In this document: in pieces, positions 11,732-21,318 of the stretch | Numbering within the stretch: the first letter of the stretch is position 1 | How the letters are laid out: every line of letters starts with the position of its first letter | Assembly: GCA_000934455.1 (NCBI GenBank) | Contig: KN882724.1 | Span: forward strand, 103,876-130,434 | From: Apostichopus parvimensis | Lineage: Eukaryota; Echinodermata; Holothuroidea; Aspidochirotida; Stichopodidae | Direction: 5' to 3' | Length of the DNA stretch: 26,559 nucleotides | Notes under the pieces: model-generated | The model's database searches: none | What the model was told of the DNA's origin: nothing | Seen by the model: only the letters and a program-made list of their open reading frames with translations | Made by a program: the position numbers and the translations under genes

Positions 11732-11865
11732 TTACTGGTATGGATTACCATATACTCCTGTGACAGCACCAGGGTACCCGCTTGGCGCTGTGTACCCTGG
11801 GTAGCCGGCTGGTGCAGGAGCTGACCCTGGATATCCACTGGGTGTTGGGTTCACTGGAGGGTAAC
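11732..11865 (-). CDS. His/Pro-rich PPxY protein, terminal exon (GYPG-repeat tail)
   Basis: This is the last coding exon of an unrecognised minus-strand gene. The acceptor TTTCTTTCCTCAG ends at 11866. The exon opens with GT, completing a split Gly codon with the previous exon (phase 1), and encodes 43 residues to a TAA at 11734-11732. The sequence is YPPVNPTPSGYPGSAPAPAG and continues with two more GYPG units, giving three GYPG/GYPGY repeats about 10 residues apart and ending VYGNPYQ. Gly/Tyr/Pro tails of this kind are usually disordered and appear in self-associating or membrane-trafficking proteins. No specific family can be claimed. Splice phase and repeat periodicity make this a solid exon; the function is unknown. 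Confidence 0.85.
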
Positions 11866-12816
11866 CTGAGGAAAGAAAACCAAAGAATAACCATAGAATA
11901 TAGAAAGGCTTTACCCAGTAAATAAATGCATAAAATAATCGGAAGTCCAAATTGATGGACGATAGGCCAATTCGTTGGAATTACTCTCAGAATCAATTTA
12001 AATGAATCAACAACTGAAACATGTAAAGTTTTCCTGGATGAAACCTAAACAGAATGCAGAAATATCCCTCTATTCATGAGTTATAATGCCATGTAGCTTA
12101 ATCAAATGAAAACGATCACAGAATGTTCTAATATAAGGTAATCTTCGAATATGTATATTAAGCACCCTCCATGAATAACCAAACTACACCAAAGCCACCT
12201 GCCTCCATCTCCCAAACCAACCCCACCCCCACACCAACATCTAGGTCCTCCATAACTAACAAATGTTTCAAATTGACATTACTATCATGTAAACATATCA
12301 CTGCTTCCCTAACTTTCTTTTACATAACTGAGAATTTGTCCTATTTTTTAATATCATGATTATTTTTGGTATCTTGAAAGGCTAAGCTCCTGCGGTCATC
12401 AGCTAGAGAACGATCAGAATGCTTACTTCCGCAAACTTTGTTTACTTCCATTCACAGAGTAAAAGATGGTAAGATCTTTTCTTTGTTTGAGATCTTCCAG
12501 CTGTTACAGACTATTATTTGTAGCTGTGGGTCATATTCACCCGACGAGATTATGCAGTTGGAAATGGAATCGGTGAACAGATTGCAATGGATCAAACACA
12601 AACTATTAATGGTTGGTTAAATGATCAGTGTATGTGTATGAGTGTATGAGTAGATTGTAAATTGTAATGGTCAGCAAAATCTCTAAAATAGAAAACTGAA
12701 ATAATTGCTATTCCACTGGTGCTTCCTGAGGCTGTACGAAGCACTGGTGACCATAATTTCACCATGTCTCTCTTTCAAATACGAAACAATTTTTTGCTGG
12801 TTTCATCAAAACTTAC
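11866..12816 (-). other. Intron of the His/Pro-rich gene
   Basis: The intron is bounded by GTAAGT at 12816 and TTTCCTCAG ending at 11866, phase 1. No other exon or repeat is supported inside. A plus-strand frame at 12171-12359 is Pro/Thr low-complexity sequence. Confidence 0.8.
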
Positions 12817-12940
12817 CAGGAGGTTGAGGGGTGTAAGCTGGGGGTGGTGGATACTGGCTGGAAGGTGGCTGTGGGTATGCGGCAGCAGGAGGTGGTGGAG
12901 CAACTCCAGTCGGGTACGATGGTGGTGGCGCAACTGTTGT
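12817..12940 (-). CDS. His/Pro-rich PPxY protein, proline-rich exon
   Basis: The exon starts after CTACTACAG (AG at 12942-12941) in phase 0. It ends with a split Gly codon before GTAAGT at 12816. Its 41 full codons begin TTVAPPPSYPTGVAPPPP, continue AAAYPQPPSSQYPPPPAY and end TPQPP. Two PPxY motifs are visible, PPSY and PPAY. PPxY peptides are established ligands of WW domains, for example in NEDD4-family ubiquitin ligases and YAP-type proteins. WW binding by this protein is inferred from the motif alone. The region has no globular character and is presumably disordered. It joins without a stop to both neighbouring exons. Confidence 0.85.
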
Positions 12941-14140
12941 CTGTAGTAGACGGGGAAAAAAGTGGTCATTGAATCGCTCGTATGAAATTGGAAACTCTTT
13001 GACTAGGCTTTTATGGTTACCCACCCTCACTCCAGTAAATTAAGCTAACAGACACTTGGACACACACAGAGAGCATCATCGCAAATGTAACTATAATATT
13101 GTGGATAGGATCGGACATCTTAGTCTCAACATTGCTGCCAAATGTTTTACACGTCATTCAGTATATAATCTGCCTACAATGTAGACCACAACAAAATGCA
13201 TAGCGACTTTTGGGATTACATTCCTGAATAACAATGACACAGTTTGCTACTTGTGAGTAATCATTAGGAACTAACTACATTGAAGAGAGAAAGAGTAACA
13301 AAATGGCTGACAGGTCTGTTTAATCTAGTAAATTACTATTTAGTGAGGTTAAGTACAAGGCACTTAGAGATTAATACTGGTGATAGTCAATCCATGGTAT
13401 ATATCTATAGTGTATAAGTGCAGTTACATAATTGCATATGTGACATATCAAAATGTTATTTATGGAAATAATGTACAAAACAGCCACGAAAAAAAAATTC
13501 CGAGACTGGTTGTTAACAATTGCTAAAGGATGTTTATTTCAGAGAACTGATGCTTCAACTCCCAACCGTTGTTCATAGTTCTTAGCTTGATTTCTGTACA
13601 GTCTGAATTCTGATCTTCTCGTCAAAGGCTGTACATAATGGTCATTTCAATTATAAATTGTTTCTGAGATGGTTAAAATCTGAGCAACTTCCAAAGTTCT
13701 CAGAAAAACTTGATAGGTTTACACGTTGAGAGGCTTTATATTGAAGACGGCAGTTTTGCTAAGAATGGATAAATCTTGACTGCTGGCAGAACTTTGTTCA
13801 TAGCTTGATTACTTTTAGTCCAAAGTTTCCATCCTCAATCTTAACTCATCTAACTACAGTAGTTTGTAAACCACCACCTTAAAGAGCTTAAAAAAAAGAA
13901 AACAGATGTTGCTACTTTCAGAAAAGGGTAGCCTGGGAGTGAGTGGGGGAGGGTGTTGCAGCAAACACCATGGACTAAGATATATATAGTAGCATTTTGA
14001 GCTCAAGAACCTATCGAATGCTAGGACAGTGGGGAGGTGGGGGTAGAGGGAGGTGGGATACCACCCCTTTGGACACAGAAAAGTACAGAATTTCCATGTG
14101 AAAGTAATTGCTGTAAAAAAGACATATCAAATACACTCAC
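12941..14140 (-). other. Intron of the His/Pro-rich gene
   Basis: The intron is bounded by the donor ACG|GTGAGT at 14140 and the acceptor CTACTACAG ending at 12941, phase 0. It is AT-rich, and no further exon was found in it. Confidence 0.8.
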
Positions 14141-14320
14141 CGTATGATGATGAACAACTGTGATGTTAGCCTTGGGAGGTACATGGTGGGTGCGATGAGG
14201 GAAGTGAAGAGGAGGAGGGGAATGATGATGGTGGTGGTGCTTGACCTGCTGGTGGTGGTTCAATACATCAGCTCTATGGCCAGCAACGTTTGCTCTGTGA
14301 TGAGCAACTTGGGATTTGTG
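14141..14320 (-). CDS. His/Pro-rich PPxY protein, histidine-rich exon
   Basis: This is a 60-codon exon in phase 0 at both ends. Its acceptor is TTTTTTCTCCAG, ending at 14321, and its donor is GTGAGT at 14140. It begins HKSQVAHHRANVAGHRADVL, carries HHQQVK followed by six consecutive His, then SPPPLHFPHRTHHVPPKAN and ITVVHHHT. About a third of the residues are His. The N-terminal half (AHHRANVAGHRADVLNHHQQ) continues an amphipathic, helix-prone pattern from the preceding exon, with H(H)RA recurring every 7-8 residues. The His clusters could bind metal or heme or sense pH. That is inference; no catalytic motif is present. Confidence 0.85.
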
Positions 14321-16185
14321 CTGGAGAAAAAATAAATTAAGAAAATGTCAACGACACCATCATTGCGGTTCAAAACTAATCACAGTAATTAACTACCCAA
14401 TCTGGGAAAAGCATGACAAACCCTGACAGGGTCCAAGGAATAAATCACATAAGAGTAAGTTGTTCCAATAGTACCAAAAGTGTGGTTTACGTATGTTGTG
14501 ACAAATGTTGTCTTTAGTGTGGTGTACGTATATTGTGACAGTCTTTAGTGTGGTGTATACATGTTGGGACATTGTCTTTAGTGTGGTGTATCTATGTTGG
14601 GACATTGTCTTTAGTGTGGTGTAAGTAAGGTGGGACATTGTCTTTAAAAAGTGTGGTGTATGTATGTTGTGACAGTCTTTCCTGTGGTGTACGTATGTTG
14701 TGACTTTGTCTTTAGTGTGGTGTACGTATGTTGTGACATTGTCTTTAGTGTGGTATACGTACAGTATGTTGTGACATCGTATTTAGTTTGGTGTACGTAT
14801 GTTGTGACATTGTCTTTAAATAGTGCGGTGTACGTATGTTATGACATTGTCTGTAAATAGTGTGGTGTACGTATGTTGTGATATTGTCTTTAAATAGTGC
14901 GGTGTACGTATGTTATGACATTGTCTGTAAATAGTGTGGTGTACGTATGTTATGACATTGTCTTTAAAAAGTGTGGTGTTCGTATGTTGTGACATTGTCT
15001 TTAAATAGTGTGGTGTACGTATGTTGTGACATAGTCTTTATTATTTTTATTATATGCCAAATACATGACCACAGCTGATGGCACCAGCCTCTATGATAAC
15101 AGCACTGACTGAGCTGAGATTGAAATTATTATGAACGAATCATATTTGTGCTGGATCTTTGCTTATTGGCGGCCATACTGTATGAGCCAAGACTCAGAGC
15201 TAGGGTCATTTTACTCACTCAAGCCTACTAAAGTTTCCTTTAGGATTAACTAACATTGGTTTGCTTATGATTATAACATACAGTATTAGACTTTCCCTGA
15301 CAGTGAGCATCTGGCCAGTCTTTCTCAAGTCATCATAACTCTCTGAAGATATCGAAGGATACAAAATATGTGACAAAGAGGTACAGTATTTTTCCATGAC
15401 AAGAACAGCATTTTAGTTTCAACATATCACTTATCATGTTGCAAAGTTCTAGAATCTTGGGCAAACATAGCGTGCTACAAAAGATTTTAGAGAATAACAG
15501 AAATGTGGAAATGTGAGGATTTTATTAGGTCAGTCTACATGGTTCAAACAAATAAAAACTTTTCGGTACATTAGGATCGTGTATTCACCATCTACTGTAC
15601 CAAACAGACGATTACACCAACCATCTACAGTTCTACACCATAACATGTGGGCAGCCAATCAATATTTTCAATCAATATTTTAATTCTGAGATTCATATTA
15701 ATGTTACAAAATAAATTTCATAAAGGCTCAGAAGTTGCAAAGAATTTGCATTGGATTCTATACTGGACAAAATATGATGGTCTACAATGGTCTACAACTA
15801 GACTACAATGATCACATCAATCATGAGAATAACCTCTTCCATTAAAAAGTTTATCACTTCACCAAAGGTACATCCTACTCCCTGTTCCAGCCCAAAATTA
15901 TGTTGGTGAGCTTTTTCCATAATGCAGTAACTACAGTAAGCTGCAATATAATCAGTAGTTCTATTACCAAACACAAATAATTAATTGGGAACCCTTGTGT
16001 ATCATAGATCTTTGGTTTTCAATCCAATTTCGAACAGTGAAAGATTAGAAAATCTGCATACTACGTATACTACATAAATAATAACTAATATAACATGTAT
16101 ATATGGGTGTAGGCTTTGCCTGGCCTACACTATTCAGTCTAATACAAAGTTCAACTCTTAAGAAAGATTACAGTAGGTACTGTAC
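14321..16185 (-). other. Intron of the His/Pro-rich gene, containing a minisatellite
   Basis: The intron is bounded by the donor GAG|GTACAG at 16185 and TTTTTTCTCCAG at 14321. Its downstream part is occupied by the tandem array at 14479-15038. The remainder is AT-rich, with no exon found. Confidence 0.75.
14479..15038. repeat. Minisatellite of about 33/37-bp units, roughly 16 copies
   Basis: The unit is close to TTTAGTGTGGTGTACGTATG followed by TTGTGACATTGTC (33 bases). In the later copies four extra bases (TTTAAATAG for TTTAG) give 37. I count about 16 units of varying divergence. Between about 14813 and 14960 two variants alternate (AGTGCGGTG...TTATGAC and CTGTAAATAGTGTGG), forming a 74-bp higher-order dimer repeated twice. 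The array lies inside an intron of the minus-strand gene. Open frames across it (14393-14638 -, 14651-14860 +) are repeat artefacts. Confidence 0.9.
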
Positions 16186-16281
16186 CTCTAAATGCATGGC
16201 CTTTGCTACATTGCCGTGTAACGCCTGATTAACAGCCCTGTTATGGAGACGGTCCTCTCGCGCTGCTTGCTTGTGCTCTTG
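16186..16281 (-). CDS. His/Pro-rich PPxY protein, helical N-terminal-side exon
   Basis: This is a 32-codon exon in phase 0 at both ends. The acceptor TTTTTCCTTTACAG ends at 16282, and GAG|GTACAG at 16185 is the donor. It encodes QEHKQAAREDRLHNRAVNQA then LHGNVAKAMHLE, and runs in frame into HKSQVAHHRANV of the next exon. Ala, His, Arg and Gln dominate, with no Pro or Gly-rich turns until the next exon, so a single long amphipathic helix is likely. No start codon is present in frame before the acceptor, so at least one more 5' exon exists. The gene is not recognised. Confidence 0.8.
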
Positions 16282-17117
16282 CTGTAAAGGAAAAATAAAG
16301 TATTCAATGCAATGAATTATCCAAGGTTAGGAAAAGATCAATGAGTGGTACCGAGACTTGACTGAACCCACCATGGTGTGTAGCCGATTTCCGGAAACAG
16401 ACCCAGGATTAAAAGTGTACATGAATTGTCAGTGGGATGTTCATGTACTGTCACTGATAAATTTTTTTAAAAACGGCTCAGAATAATGTAAATTTACACA
16501 GAAAGAAAATTTGTTCCGAAAACTTTCTATAGAATGTATAGTATAACAGAATATGGGCATTTGACCCTCATTCTTACTAGTTTAGTTTAGAGACCCAAGG
16601 ATCAGGAAGCCTTACAGTAGCTTATTTGAGACCCTATCCATGTTAGATCATGGATGAACACTGGCTTATTTCAAGCCTTCTCTTTTCCATAAGTGTTCAG
16701 AGGATAATGAGGCAGGGGTGTGAATTCGCTCCCATTCCTGCTCCCGTGACGGCCTAAGTTTTACATTCCCATCCGACGGACGAGAGTGTATGCCCCCAGC
16801 ATCTGACCACTTTCTCAAATACTGAGGTAGGCAAAGGCACCCAATTTGACATCACTGCAGTGCATCCATGACGAACAAAGTTGTTTCGCAACCAAGTGAA
16901 GAACAGAAACAGATTACCCCTTTTCCCAATTTCACAAACCAGAAATACCAAATCCACGGAAGACTCCGCAGATCACCATCTTGAAATAATAGTGCAACCA
17001 AACATTGAGATCTCAATTTGACCTAGTATCACTTAAAATGTATCTTAACCTATATAAGGATACTACTTCTTGATGTCAACTGAACTTGAGATCAACATCA
17101 GTGGAGAAATGTTTTAC
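16282..17117 (-). other. Intron of the His/Pro-rich gene, holding dispersed repeat copy B
   Basis: This lies between the firm exon at 16281 and the candidate 5' exon at 17118. Apart from the inverted repeat copy at 16579-16862, nothing was recognised. Confidence 0.55.
16579..16862 (-). repeat. Dispersed repeat, copy B (inverted relative to copy A)
   Basis: The reverse complement matches 10984-11272 along about 285 bases, with the same block order and small indels. For example, GTCCGTCGGATGGGAATGTA matches GTCCGTCAGATGGGGACGTT. It lies in the intron upstream of the exon at 16186-16281. Confidence 0.75.
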
Positions 17118-17207
17118 CTGCATTGGGTGAAAATTAAGGCTTTCATGAAAGTGTCCAAATCTTTTATCAAATTTAAAGGGTGTGAAGACTCCCGCAAAAA
17201 GCAATGT
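17118..17207 (-). CDS. Candidate 5' coding exon of the His/Pro-rich gene
   Basis: The minus strand reads TLLFAGVFTPFKFDKRFGHF then HESLNFHPMQ up to a CAG|GTAAAA donor at 17117. This joins in phase 0 to QEHKQ of the firm exon at 16281. The composition (His, Phe, Lys) is protein-like. An in-frame TAG sits immediately before ACA at 17207. So either ATTAG there is the acceptor, with a poor pyrimidine tract, or translation starts at the ATG at 17123-17121 and contributes only Met-Gln, leaving the rest as 5' UTR. The exon is plausible but unproven. Confidence 0.35.
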
Positions 17208-18499
17208 CTAATGCCGGTAATCTAACCTAGTTTCGAATGAGGTGAAACAGAAGTGTTAAACACCAGCATCGATGCCAGAAAATACACACACAGCTTGCTA
17301 CCGTCGGTAATTCGACACTAGTGTACAGTCAGTACATACAGCTGCGGTCAATACCCACAGCACAGTATACAAACAATACAGCGATGGACAACTCAGGTCC
17401 AGCTAAAGATAACAAGGTATCACGTTTCATTACTGTCTGCATTTTGTAGCGACACGAACAAAACGTCACTTACAACAGCAACAGAAAGTTAACTTTTTCA
17501 GATGGCCGCACACGGTTTGGGGCGAGTCTTCAATGCCTTTAAATAAAGACCATATAGGTGTCATATGGTAAAGCTGTGAATAGTGTGTGACATATTCCTA
17601 CTAACACATTATATGGGTCTAATGTACTAGGCCTATGCTATATAACCAAGTTATCAAATCTAGCCCATGCCAAGCTAACCAACTTGCAGTGCATTTCGTA
17701 CAATATGCCGCTATGCAGTTAAAACAAATTTTGCCTTTCTTTCAGTTTTAAATAACGTTAGACTCTTGTGCTTCATCCACCAGCCAACGTACCCTAACTG
17801 CACGGTTATATTGGCGACTCATTTTCGTTTCAAGAATTCCCTCAAGTGATGTAGAGTAGTTTCTTGTAAACTTGTGGTGCATAACACAAGCTTCGGCAGT
17901 AGAAAAATGATTCCGTGTAGAGTGCTGATAGTGCTAGTGGTATGCTGCTCGAAGTACAGTCCCAGTGAATGAAGTAACTAGCGTACAACTAGTAGTATTT
18001 AACTCAGTGGTAATTACACAGGAAATGTACACATGACGTAGACCAAACAAAATTTGTGACGTATCCTCGACGGGACTCTGAGAAGTATGGATACGTTTAG
18101 GTACCTTTACTATCTTGAAATATCGTCCAAACATAATTATACCAATAGCATAGTAAGCACTGCAGCATATGGAAGGAGTGTGTGCATTGGTTGCAATGGT
18201 TGGGGAGGGGTGGGGTGGGAGAGGGAGTTTGGAATTCAGGGTAGAGGGGAAAGCCTTTTAACTTACCCACAACCCGTACACACACCAAACGCACACGCAT
18301 GCAATGAAAAGGGAAATGTGAAGCAGCAACTTATTTATCATTAAGTTTGTTTCAAAAATGCTGTGAACCACACACACAAGTAGGGAAAGAAATTAAAAGG
18401 GCAGCCTAATCAAACGCTGTGTTGGCAACAAGCAAGAACCACTGCACAGTTGCATTACAGTGTTGAACTTTTAATATGTACATTTCAATGCAACCTTAC
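17208..18499. other. Presumed 5' intron or upstream region, nothing firm
   Basis: A minus-strand GTAAGT donor-like site occurs at 18269-18264 after a short ATG frame (MRVRLVCVRVVG), and another at about 17473. Neither has independent support. A G-rich patch on + lies at 18198-18250. Confidence 0.4.
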
Positions 18500-18541
18500 C
18501 ATGCATGGACGGAGGATAGTGCAGAGATGGCCACCGTGCAT
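18500..18541 (-). CDS. Candidate first coding exon, weak
   Basis: An ATG at 18541-18539 opens a 14-codon frame (MHGGHLCTILRPCM). It ends exactly at an ATG|GTAAGG donor (18499) in phase 0, the phase needed to join the downstream exons. It lies 250-330 bases downstream of the CRE and E-box at 18798-18828. The association with the His/Pro-rich gene is guesswork based on phase and strand. Confidence 0.2.
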
Positions 18542-18797
18542 AGATTAAAACTTCAGCAGATGAAAAATTGTGGAATGACGACAAATTTCTTTTAATCAAT
18601 TGCAGCGCTTGGTCGTACAATGTTTAGCAACGTTTGGGACATAAGTAGGCCGGCTACTTCAGTGTTTGCAATATATTTGATGGGCAAGATCGATCAGGGA
18701 ATAAAACTCCGTTTTGTTAAATATCATTCGATGGCATTTAAACTCTCCCATAAAAGTGTAATGCTTATTTATATAACGCGTTCCAGTCACAAGATCG

Positions 18798-18828
18798 TGA
18801 CGTCACTGCAACTTTGCACAATCACGTG
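18798..18828 (-). promoter_or_regulatory. CRE palindrome plus E-box, possible promoter region
   Basis: A perfect TGACGTCA (18798-18805) is followed by CACGTG (18823-18828), in a stretch richer in CpG (18776-19220) than its surroundings. These are textbook sites for CREB/ATF and bHLH factors. As the gene to the left runs leftward, this could be its promoter. No TATA box or initiator was identified. Confidence 0.3.
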
Positions 18829-18829
18829 C

Positions 18830-19255
18830 ACTTCGCATTAAAATCTCTCCCAATACCACCTGTTTGCTGATGAATTTCGGAAAACCGTACTTCCGAAGTA
18901 GATTCAATATTAGGCTAAATGCACTCTGACCAGGTGGGTATAATGCAGAAAATCTATCGCAATCGAAAGAAAGAAATGTATTTTCTGTTGCCCTTATCGC
19001 GCGAACGTTTTACCGTAAAATCACTGCGACCGACCGCCCATGTCAGCATGATCATATACACAAATGTAAAAAGTATAGTATACACATGCGGCCCGATCAA
19101 GATACTAACGCAGTCCTGTACTCGTATCGTCCCCTTTTTTTTATAATTCCACGGAGGCATCGTCTGAAAACATCTGTTTCTTCATTGTAATGGAAGGAAG
19201 TGACGTAATGTCGCGAGCTACATCGTTAAGACAGAGAGAAAGATACCATTGAAGA
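18830..19255. other. Intergenic, CpG-containing, no gene recognised
   Basis: Short open frames on both strands (18919-19146 +, 18954-19160 -) overlap and lack recognisable motifs. Confidence 0.45.
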
Positions 19256-19271
19256 CATGGGCGTCAATCCT

Positions 19272-19293
19272 GGGGGGGGGGGGGGGGGGGGGG
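19272..19293. repeat. 22-base poly-G run
   Basis: This is the longest G run in the window, followed by TCCCCC and, 40 bases on, an 11-base C run. The preceding ATGGGCGTCAATCCTGGGGG resembles a degenerate transposon terminus. The partner end was not found. Confidence 0.85.
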
Positions 19294-19472
19294 TCCCCCA
19301 ACATTTCGATGGGTGGGTGACACAATATCAAATGCCCCCCCCCCCAACCCACACACTCCCACATTTGGACACATTGCATTTTCAGTACATTCAAGAAAGG
19401 TCTTCGAGAAAGGTAATTATTATAATGTTATTTATGGACTCCGTACAAGAGCGGGACCCTAACCCTTAACCC

Positions 19473-19744
19473 ATCTGTCCAACCCGGTGGCTAACGCACT
19501 CAGCTTCTATTAGAGCCTTTCTGGACAATTAAGAAGACGTCATAGAAGCTGCATTAGGTACAGCATCAGCTGAGTTCGGCACCAACGTAGCATCCAATCC
19601 ACAGGAGTGATGAAATGTGTCTCATATGTCAGTTCCATTCTCGGATTGCTGGCTGCTCTGCCAATCATCCAATGCCTCGAGAAATTCAACCGGGCCCTGC
19701 AAAGCTCCAAAGTACCATATCAAGATCTGCTCTATTGGCACTAA
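19473..19744 (+). pseudogene. hAT/ZMYM1-like transposase-derived relic
   Basis: Two frames give recognisable but broken pieces. The first reads ICPTRWLTHSASIRAFLDN, then a stop, then EDVIEAALGTASAEFGTNVA. This resembles the C-P-T-R-W segment of hAT-type transposases domesticated as ZMYM1 or TTF-zinc-finger proteins. After two stops and a frame change comes SILGLLAALPIIQCLEKFNR then ALQSSKVPYQD. That resembles the later conserved region with the E-x-L-N-R-A-L-Q motif of those proteins. The catalytic regions and the dimerisation domain are absent. It is a decayed internal fragment, not an active gene. Confidence 0.6.
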
Positions 19745-19745
19745 T

Positions 19746-20060
19746 TATAGCACGCTATAGCTAGGAAAGTTTTGTGATTACGTAATCGACCTGCCACTGG
19801 TCGTAAATCGACCTCAGGATCAACAATTAGCCTACACAGCTTCTTAACACAATGAGGTTTTTTGTGTAAACACTGTGTGGAAATATGTTCATGTCTTCAG
19901 TACGTGTAGTTGATCATACAGCGTTCACACAAACACCCTCATACAAGAAAAAAAAATATATGGCAGGCGCTGCAGAGTAATTGGTAAAAAGAGGTCATTT
20001 TACGACCAAGGCAGGTCCATTACATAATCTCAAGAAACTTTTCCATGATAGCGTGCTATA
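19746..20060. mobile_element. TA-flanked MITE with about 70-bp terminal inverted repeats
   Basis: The ends 19746-19815 and 19991-20060 are inverted copies. Both begin TATAGCACGCTAT and share GACCTGCC, TGGTCGTAAA and GACCTC in the same order, with a few small indels. The outermost TA pairs at 19746-19747 and 20059-20060 fit a TA target duplication typical of Tc1/mariner-type elements. The 175-base interior has no coding potential, so this is a nonautonomous element. It sits directly beside the hAT relic. Confidence 0.85.
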
Positions 20061-20642
20061 TTTGGGGTCTATACAGCAAACCTTTAAATAAAATAAACAG
20101 TAACTGTTATTCGGTCCCTCTTATAGGTTGAGCGGTAAGTGGTACGACGGCGCTCTTCCCCTATTACATTAAGACACATATCATGACAGGGGATCTGTCA
20201 TATCATTGCAACAGTTTCAACACATTGCAAATTCATAAAGAATTGCATGGAAACTGGATCTTAACATTTCAATAGTTTAATATCGACATCTCAGGACGAC
20301 AGGACCCAACCCCCCCCCCCCAACCCCTAAAAAAAACCACTGAGACAGAAATCTTTCATATGCCGAGTACCATTGTAGGATACAGTCTAATATTCCAATG
20401 TCATTCATGTAACTAATAAATGAGACTGTAGGCTATATGGTTTCGAGAAGCAGAAGTTTTTGGGAATTTTCGTGATAATGGAAGACCTTTAGTTGTTTCG
20501 TTTTTCCCCTTTCTCCTTGGGTGTGAAGGGGGAGGATGCAATTCATGCGGGGGTGGGGATGGTGGCATGCAATTCATGCTTCTATTCCCAGGTTGCCACA
20601 TCTGACATCATGATTCAAAGGAATGACAACAAGGTATATATA
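20061..20642. other. Intergenic, transposon-flanking
   Basis: It contains a 12-base C run (20310-20321) and two copies of ATGCAATTCATGC (near 20536 and 20568) about 32 bases apart. An acceptor-like TTCTATTCCCAG at about 20579-20590 precedes the short open frame interrupted by the hAT element. Confidence 0.45.
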
Positions 20643-20707
20643 TCTCAGGCCAGGGGCGGCGATTTGTTTCAAATATTGGGGAGGGACAAAGCAAAAACAT
20701 AAGCCGG

Positions 20708-21133
20708 AACATTAAGCTTAGGATTTTTGAGGCTTTATTAAAGAGTTGCGAACTGTGGGGTACAACGAAGGATCTTCATCGCAGAATTGACACTTTTCAA
20801 AGGAGACTTCTTCGTAATATTCTCAACATTAGATGGACCAATAACAATTGGTTATCAAACGATGAGCTCTACAATGAAACCAACCAAACACCTTGGTCAT
20901 CCATAGTCGCACATAGAAGATTGAGATTTTTCGGTCATGTAGCAAGACTCCAGGAGGACGCTCCAGCAAAGGTTGCTTTAAGAGAAGCACAGAGACATAC
21001 TGCTAAACCAGTAGGAAGGCCCGTGACTACCTTGCTTGGAAAAATAAAGTCGCAATTTAAGGACGTTAATATTAACAATTTCGAGGAAGCAATAAACCTT
21101 GCGCAAGATCGTGATATACGTGGCGAAGGTTAA
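20708..21133 (+). pseudogene. LINE reverse-transcriptase C-terminal fragment
   Basis: An uninterrupted 141-codon frame ending in TAA encodes the C-terminal end of a non-LTR retrotransposon polyprotein. It contains IKLRIFEALLKSCELWG, the segment following the RT fingers/palm, then FQRRLLRNILNIRW and HRRLRFFGHVARLQED, the typical R-x-L-x-x-x-G-H-V-x-R signature. It ends KPVGRPVTTLLGKIKSQF. The catalytic palm and endonuclease are missing, so this is a 5'-truncated copy. A (TAC)n tail at about 21166-21180 fits a LINE 3' end. The clade (RTE- or CR1-like) cannot be settled by eye. It lies wholly inside the hAT element. Confidence 0.8.
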
Positions 21134-21318
21134 TCACTGAGCATGTCGTATAGACGAGACTTAACTTACTACTACTACTACATCTGCTTGGGTGCAGGCG
21201 CGTAGCAAAAAAAAAATGTTCGCGCGCTTCGTGATATTTTGTATATATACCAGATTTCATTACGGATGCGCAGATCAGTCTTGGTTAATGGTGGGGACGC
21301 GTATATCTGTTCTCTGAT

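Noticed and set aside
14393..14860. Open frames made of repeated YTTLKTMSQH or VVYVCCD units
   Set aside because: They are translations of the minisatellite, on both strands and in several frames.
17507..17551. Plus-strand ATG frame MAAHGLGRVFNAFK
   Set aside because: It is only 14 codons with no splice donor, and the gene evidence in this region is on the minus strand.
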